Assembly (NCBI GenBank): GCA_038373865.1
Contig: JAXGGA010002175.1
Location: forward strand, 62,001 to 126,000
Reading direction: 5' to 3'
Length of the DNA stretch: 64,000 bases
Origin: Uloborus plumipes
Lineage: Eukaryota > Arthropoda > Arachnida > Araneae > Uloboridae
Shown: positions 57,791-64,000 of the stretch, piece after piece
Layout of the letters: the number at the start of each line of letters is the position of its first letter
How positions within the stretch are numbered: the first letter of the stretch is position 1
Made by a program: the position numbers and the translations under genes
Notes under the pieces: model-generated
Seen by the model: only the letters and a program-made list of their open reading frames with translations
Database searches by the model: none
Told to the model about the DNA's origin: nothing

Positions 57791-59192
57791 AGCGCGTAAT
57801 ATGGGGTGGGACTCAATATCGAGCAAAATACGCAATGAAAGACGAAATAAGTTTTATTTTTCTTCAGTAAAGAAAGAACGGAGATATGAAGGGGAAGATG
57901 AAAATAGTGCTGTGTATGGGTGTTCATTGCGCAAGGACATCTTCAAATGACCAGGGAATGAATGAACAGTAGGTTTGGTGTCGAAAATGCACTAATAAGC
58001 TCATATAGATTTTCTGGTAATAAAAGCAAAATAGAGTTGTAACGCAAACAACTGCTCTCTGTTATTTTTGTAATACTCCATAATGAAGGCATCCCATGTG
58101 AACAAACTTTTTTCTTTATTTTTTGAAAATCAAAACTAATAGCTAAAATGTTTATTTCAAGTTTCTAAATTTATATGATCCTAATTCCAGAATCCTGAGC
58201 ATTTTATTCGTTTCTTTTTTTTTTTTTACTTTTAATCGTGCAGTTGTAGGTGACAAGAACAAAAGATACCCCATATTTGGTACTTCTATAAAGTATTATT
58301 TCTGAAAATCTGCAAAATATGATTCGATTACATGGAAGTAGAGCCCATATTCTTCATAAAGTTAATGCAATGAAACAAGAATCTACTATGTTTAGGGTCG
58401 TTGTAGATTCTCTTGCACAACAATAAAGACATCTGTTAAGATGGTATGTATGTGATGACTTAGAAATAGAGTAAAAATGGAACTGATGAGTACTTTGTTC
58501 TTTAAATTAGAAGAAAAAAGTTTCAAAATAAATTATTACATGTTAATTTGTAACCAAAAAGGTGAATTCACGATTAACATATATTATTTTCCTTTCTTAC
58601 TTAAAAAAAAAGTTAACGCCTTAGAGTTAGAGATACACTAAAAACATTGCTGTAAGATAATAAGAAAACAACATGCATAGTTTTTGAATCTAATAATGCA
58701 GCGACATCCATCCTAAAATTACTTCAAGCAATTTTTTGCAAAGTAAATTTACAAGATTTTATGCCTAATAACTATAAAACTATCAACTACATTTTCAGTT
58801 ACATTAATTTGCGTTCTTGTGGCTCATAGAATACAAAACCAAGGCATAAAATTCTTGGAAATGTCAAATAAAGCTTTAACGCAGTTAAAGTGAGGAGTTA
58901 AATGACGTTGAAATGCTAACAATACTGTTCGCGTGATAATTTAAAAAATAAAGCCTTCTAATATTTCTCCGTAGATAATTAATTCATGCACTCCGCGGTA
59001 AAATAAATATAATCTGGAGGATCAGAAAATCGAAATTTTTCCAATTGGTTCGTTTCATAAGCAACAGATCTTCAATTTTTCGCCCATTCAGTCACTAATA
59101 CATATTTAGACTAGTAACTATTTATTTTACTGCTCAATTTTGCTTTTTAATGAAAAACACATTTAATTTCTAAAATTTCTTAAGGTGAAGTA
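57791..59192. other. AT-rich, no gene seen
   Basis: No features recognised. Confidence 0.3.
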
Positions 59193-59194
59193 TA

Positions 59195-59845
59195 CAGGGT
59201 GTCCACTCCAATCGTGGACCAATAGCTAATTTCTAAACCGTTAGAGATAAGCATATAGTTTATTTAGGAAAAAATCTCCAAATTATGAAAGGAATTTTGG
59301 GTCTATTCAATGTTTTTCAAAAAATCAAATTTTGAAAGAGTTACGAAATTTAAATTTTTATACAGCCCCCCAGTCCTATCAATCATATTTACTAAAACAT
59401 TCTTGACACTGCAACGTTTAAAACTAAAAAAAAATCACTCTTCTGTCACAAAAATTGACCGAGTTATGACGTTTTGAAAAATCAAGATTTTGAAGGATTT
59501 CGCATACGGTCCCTCAAACGATCTCTCGATGACGTCATGAAACAATGCAAAATCTTGATTTTTCAAAACGTCATAACTCGGTCAATTTTTGTGGTAGAAG
59601 AGTGATTTTTTTTTAGTTTTAAACGTTACAGTGTCAAGAATGTTTTACTAAATATGATTGATAGGACTGGGGGGCTGTATAAAAATTTAAATTTCGTAAC
59701 TCTTTCAAAATTTGATTTTTTGAAAAACATTGAATATACCCAAAATTCCTTTCATAATTTTGAGATTTTTTCCTAAATAAACTATATGCTTATCTCTAAC
59801 GGTTTAGAAATTAGCTATTGGTCCACGATTGGAGTGGACACCCTG
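59195..59845. mobile_element. Near-perfect fold-back element, TA-flanked
   Basis: Two 298-bp arms (59195-59492 and 59548-59845) are inverted copies with only a handful of differences, around a 55-bp spacer. The ends read CAGGGTGTCCACTCCAATCG. TA flanks both ends (59193-59194 and 59846-59847). No coding capacity. A Tc1/mariner-type non-autonomous element by target site. Confidence 0.9.
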
Positions 59846-59847
59846 TA

Positions 59848-60289
59848 TAAAGTCAGTTAGAACGCAAAATCAAGCAGCTCCACTTTGAATAGTAATGTGT
59901 TTCTCTCAAGATGCTGTAGTTCTTTGGACATTTGTATAAATAATTTTTTGATGTTATGAAGTAATAGTTTCTTTTGTTTCTTTATTTATATCCTCAACAT
60001 TTTTTGCAGTTTAAGTTTTACTGTTTTGTGTTCTTATATATCTATGCACTTAGGGCAAATCACAGGCCCACATAAATCGCAGTTATTCCTAGAAAAATAA
60101 ACAGTTGAAAATTTTCATAGACGTAAAACTTTTGTATTTTATTATTTTTCTCTTTGCAGAAAACTTGCTTTCTTCTACTGCCCATCCCTGACTTGTCCCA
60201 CTCACCATGGCAGATCAGGGGGATAATTGTTCGGGTATACAAGGGACCTTTTTTTCGTGTAAAAAGTTTTAATGTATTTTATAATCGTT
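59848..60289. other. AT-rich, no gene seen
   Basis: No features recognised. Confidence 0.3.
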
Positions 60290-60324
<35 letters not shown>

Positions 60325-60660
60325 TATAGCTAGCTTTTTGTGTCTGAGTCGGCACATTTTTTTTCCTGAAAGTGTATCTTAATAAATAAGAAAGAATGAA
60401 CTGTAAACGAAATTTTGGAAATTGCAACATCAATTTGAATGTTCTATCTTTTCTCTGGCAAACAGTAGGATATTTTAAAACTGCTTCATAAAAAAATGCT
60501 CGGTAAGTAAATCTTCACTTTTTTATAGCTGTGTCTAACTGAAAGATACATTTGAAACTAAAGCACCATTTTTGTTATTTTTATTCTGAAAAAGATTATT
60601 GTGAAACCTTCAAGTTTCCTCAAAAAAGAAAGAAGGAAAAACGAGACATTAATCGTTTGA
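60290..60660. repeat. Diverged dispersed repeat, copy B
   Basis: Poly-T (60290-60311) followed by TG repeats, then GAAATTGCAACATCAATTTG at 60418 and ACCTTCAAGTTTCC near 60606, in the same order as copy A. Confidence 0.55.
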
Positions 60661-61447
60661 GCCCCAAATTGTTTTTCAAACGATCTATTAAATGAAAACA
60701 TGTATTGAGATATCATCCGAAAAAAGTCCACATTTTCTTCGAGGAATTACAACTGGAGCATTAATATAAAAATGAAAATGTCATCCCCATTTTTACCATA
60801 ATTACTCAATCATGTCATAATTCTTTCAGCATAATTATATGCATCAAACTTGTAAGCAGCGTCTCAATGAAATTGTTTTAACATCATACTCTACAAGGAA
60901 AACTTCCTTATTGTTCAAGACAATGACAAGCAAAAAACCGCTGAAAAAACCCATGTTTGCCTGCTTATTAATGCGTGACGGTAAAATTTAAAAGAAATAT
61001 AGGCTAAAATTTACACTTTTAGGACTCCGGATTACAAAGTGATGATTATATTAATGGAATAAATGGCATTTGAATAATTGGGTAAATGAATAAGTAATTT
61101 CAAAGTAAGTGATAGGGTAAATGTTTGATTACCTACATTGCATATAATAGAAAACTAATAAATCAAATGCAGCTATCAATCATCTCTTAATACTAAGCTG
61201 TTATAACTTCAGGCAATACATGATGCTAGATAGGCAAATTTGCCGCGACACGTCAACTGTGTGAAGGTCAAGTAATAGGAAAGCTGTCACACGTAATAAT
61301 CAGAGAAAACATTGCTGTGACGTAAATGTTCCAAAAGAGTTTTTTATTTCTTGTTTTTCCAACATTATTTTGCAGGATTCGTTTTAAAAGTCTAGGCTAC
61401 TTAGTAAAATTCTTTGTTAAGAGAATATGAAGCAATTTTTTCAGGGA
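60661..61447. other. AT-rich, no gene seen
   Basis: No features recognised. Confidence 0.3.
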
Positions 61448-61580
61448 TGTAAAGTCGGAAGTGAAATTACCGAATTCGACTTTGGGAATTTTAAGGCCTT
61501 CCATTCCAACTTATTTACCCCAAAATCAATCTAACTCCGACTTTGATTTCGGGGCCGCGGAAGATTGGGGACTCAGATGG
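61448..61580. repeat. GACTCC-type repeat, fragment
   Basis: AATTCGACTTTGGGAATTTT, then CAAAATCAATCTAACTCCGA; one diverged unit of the family at 21450-22090. Confidence 0.5.
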
Positions 61581-61748
61581 AACATGACCAACTTTCGATG
61601 AAGCCCTGCTTTTAGCTCAAAATATGAGTTTTGTTCAGCAAAATTTGATGCTCGAAAATAGTGGGAAAAGAGACGACATTAAAAAACAGATACTTAAGTT
61701 ACAGATAGGTAAGTTAGAAACAAATGGGAACATAAACGATCAATTGAA

Positions 61749-61940
61749 GGGCTTGGGAGATGAAGAGATTATGTGACAAAACAGAAATTGCGATTAATTA
61801 AAGTTTAAAGTTTTATTTTTGCAGTTGTTGCAACAATTTTTGTTTTCTGGGCTTGGGAGATGAAGGGGTTATGTGACAAAACAGAAATTGCGAGTAATTA
61901 AAGTTTAAAGTTTTATTGTTTCAACAATTTTTGTTTCCTG
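61749..61940. repeat. Tandem duplication, 100-bp unit
   Basis: GGGCTTGGGAGATGAAG starts at 61749 and 61849. The two copies match over nearly the full unit apart from a few changes and a short deletion near GCAGTTGTTG. Confidence 0.85.
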
Positions 61941-62452
61941 GATTTGTCGTTAGTGTGCGTGTGAAATTGGTCTAATGACATCTACTTTTTGATGTACCAA
62001 GTTTTATTTGCTTACCTTTATCCGTTGTCCAGATCCTATTGTCCAGAGTTCATTTTTTAAAATGTAACATAGCCCCCTTCATCCTCTAAGATCTTCAATT
62101 TTGAGCCCATCTCTTGGCTATATATCTTTTTTTTTCATGACTTCTGTTCCAAATTTATTTGTTTAAAGCACTCTTCTGGCTCCAGCTTAGCTTATGCAAC
62201 AAAATAAGCAAATTTTAACACGTTATCAAAATAAAGAACGAAAAATAGCAAAAATCAAGAGAAAAGTGAAAATGGCAGAAGAGGGAAGAGGGAGTCGCAA
62301 AATCGTGGAGGAATCTATAACTTGCGTTTTCCAATTTCCACATTTTCATCCCAATTACAATTGTATTTCTTTATTGTCTTAAATCAATTGAATATTATAA
62401 ACACCCGAATATATCTTCACCATGCTTTTTCACTTTCTGATATAATTTAGGT

Positions 62453-62489
<37 letters not shown>

Positions 62490-62635
62490 GAAAGTCTAAG
62501 ACAGGGAGCACTATTAAATTTTTGCGCGAGGCGGAAAGCGACCCTAAGTCTATGCGCTCACTGCATTTGAGGGCGGTGAAAGAGACTCGGGAGAATATGC
62601 TGTCCTCTAAAGCAGCTGCTACGAAAAAAAATCTA
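61941..62635. other. No gene seen; poly-T tract
   Basis: An uninterrupted T run of about 30 bases lies at 62458-62488, followed by a GC-richer stretch (62520-62620) without recognisable coding. Confidence 0.35.
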
Positions 62636-62867
62636 CACTGTTAAAACTACAGGTTGCACAAAGCACCGTCAAGGGTAAAACGTTGTGCATCCGCGGCACC
62701 CCACTTGACTCCCGCGGGTGCCACTTGACTCCCTATGGCACCCATAGGGTGCCAAATGGTACCTTCAAGGGTGCCATAAGAAGTCTAGTGGCACCCTTTA
62801 AGGGTGCCGCTGGTGCAAAATGTTTCACCCTTTTAGGTGCTTTGTGCAACCTGTAGATTTAACAGTG
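62636..62867. mobile_element. GC-rich 232-bp MITE (CACTGTTAAAACTACAGG ends)
   Basis: TA flanks both ends (62634-62635 and 62868-62869). Terminal inverted repeats of about 30 bp pair CACTGTTAAAACTACAGGTT with its mismatched copy at the right end, continuing through TGCACAAAGCACC. The interior is packed with GGGTGCC/GGCACCC words in both orientations. No coding capacity. Confidence 0.85.
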
Positions 62868-62869
62868 TA

Positions 62870-64000
62870 TGAAGTTATAAAATAGTTTTCTTGAATGCCT
62901 AAAAAAAAATGCTGATGCCACATCAGATGCATTGCAATCCTTACTCTTGGTGACAATCAAAGTGCCAAGAAAAAGGAATGGATGAGCCAGTGCTCACCCC
63001 TGTTGCATTGTTCCTAAATCGATGACCCCCAACGACTTCAAGCTTCCAGTTTCTACTTCGACACTTTGCCTACCTTGTTCAAAGCTTCACACAACGCAAC
63101 TGCAACTTAATTTTATTTGTAAGAATATGATTTGCGCATTATATTTTTCCCCCTTTTCTTTTTCTTCTAACTGTACTGGGAAGCATGAAAATGTAACAGT
63201 AAAACTGAAAGGTATTTTCAAGTAACCTTGTTCTGCATATAGATGAAACAGGTTCTTATACATGATTCCAAACATTCATAAGTAGATTAAGTCATGTCTC
63301 TATGCTCAATGAAGTTCATGTTGGGAAAAGAATACTGTAAATGTAAATGGAGGCAACTAAACTACCCCGTTCAAGATGCAACATCAGTCAATATTAAGTA
63401 CTTTCTTTTTTTTTTTTTGCGTGCACAAGTTTTCAATTTATGTAGTCATTTAATAAAGAAATGAAATGCATCGTGCGTGATGTTCCAACATAATGAGTTA
63501 AAATGATGAATCTAGTTAAAATCAATGAGTGACGTGTGGTGTAGCTAATACAGTGTATGGATGATGGATGGGTACTTAAAGTAAAATGGAAAACTTCACT
63601 TTACAATCAATCTTATTAGATTATTATTAAGAATTGTTAATTTATTTGGGGAAGTTCTGTTGTTGTATACCGCTATAACTTCGAAATTATATTATGAGCA
63701 ATAAATTCATGGTAGAACAAGAAATAAGTAATTCAGATGAGTGTTTTGCTCAAAAGCAGAGAAAGTTAACTACTTGCATAACGTATAGTGCCAACTTTGA
63801 AACTTTTAATTCACAGATCAATCATTATTCTTTAAAGTTTATCAAATCGCAAACAAATATCACGGTCCGTAATTTTTTGCATTAATACATTACTGCATTG
63901 TAGATAAAAAAATCAATTCTGATAGATTCGAATATATAAATTACAGTATTTTCTCAGTTTAGAAGATAATAAAATAGTGTGTAATTATAGACTTCATTTA
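62870..64000. other. AT-rich, no gene seen
   Basis: No features recognised. Confidence 0.3.

Overview
This window reads as a piece of an AT-rich animal genome, most likely an arthropod and plausibly a spider or other chelicerate. The organism call is an inference from the style of the Tc1-like transposases and the density of small inverted-repeat elements; nothing in the window names a species. I see no host gene with a convincing exon chain. The long unexplained stretches look intergenic or intronic, and nearly everything recognisable is mobile DNA, its debris, or tandem repeats. Signs of bacterial genes, operons or CRISPR are absent.

Left third (1-24,600). A Tc1/mariner element of DD36E type sits at 1156-2372 with a frameshifted transposase. 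A long hairpin lies at 3203-3421 and a GC-richer unidentified block at 4880-5690. A 1.3-kb GGG-ended, TA-flanked element spans 6820-8124. An old DD34E Tc1 element (9855-12758) is riddled with stops and split by a 1.5-kb insertion that carries an exon-like open frame on the minus strand. Further on are short MITEs, including two hAT-like copies with 8-bp target duplications; one of these lies inside a GACTCC-type tandem repeat.

Middle (24,600-44,300). A tRNA-derived SINE with a 12-bp target duplication (24,617-24,920) is followed by a SINE cluster (28,739-30,205) that has been hit by a Harbinger-like MITE and by a palindromic CACTGTAAAA-ended MITE, which in turn holds a TTAA-flanked MITE. Two tandem arrays (about 300-bp and about 105-bp units) precede a GC/CpG-rich island at 36,030-36,440. 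The centrepiece is a four-level nest at 37,682-42,536: a CACTGTAAAA MITE hosts a decayed piggyBac element, which hosts a 685-bp-armed palindrome with IR/DR structure, which hosts an apparently intact DD36E element with a 347-residue transposase ORF (40,370-41,413). A second GGG-ended element follows at 42,941-44,216.

Right third (44,300-64,000). This part is mostly AT-rich sequence without recognisable genes. It contains an element with GGACATCTCCGCCGC repeats (50,555-51,022), a near-perfect 651-bp fold-back element (59,195-59,845), a GC-rich 232-bp MITE (62,636-62,867), a fourth CCCARGTAGCAC MITE (57,058-57,166) and several diverged repeats.

The only candidate for a working protein is the DD36E transposase at 40,370-41,413. 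The other transposon genes are broken, and the MITEs would depend on transposases supplied elsewhere. The window is best used as a transposition record: empty sites and target duplications can be read directly by comparing copies inside it.
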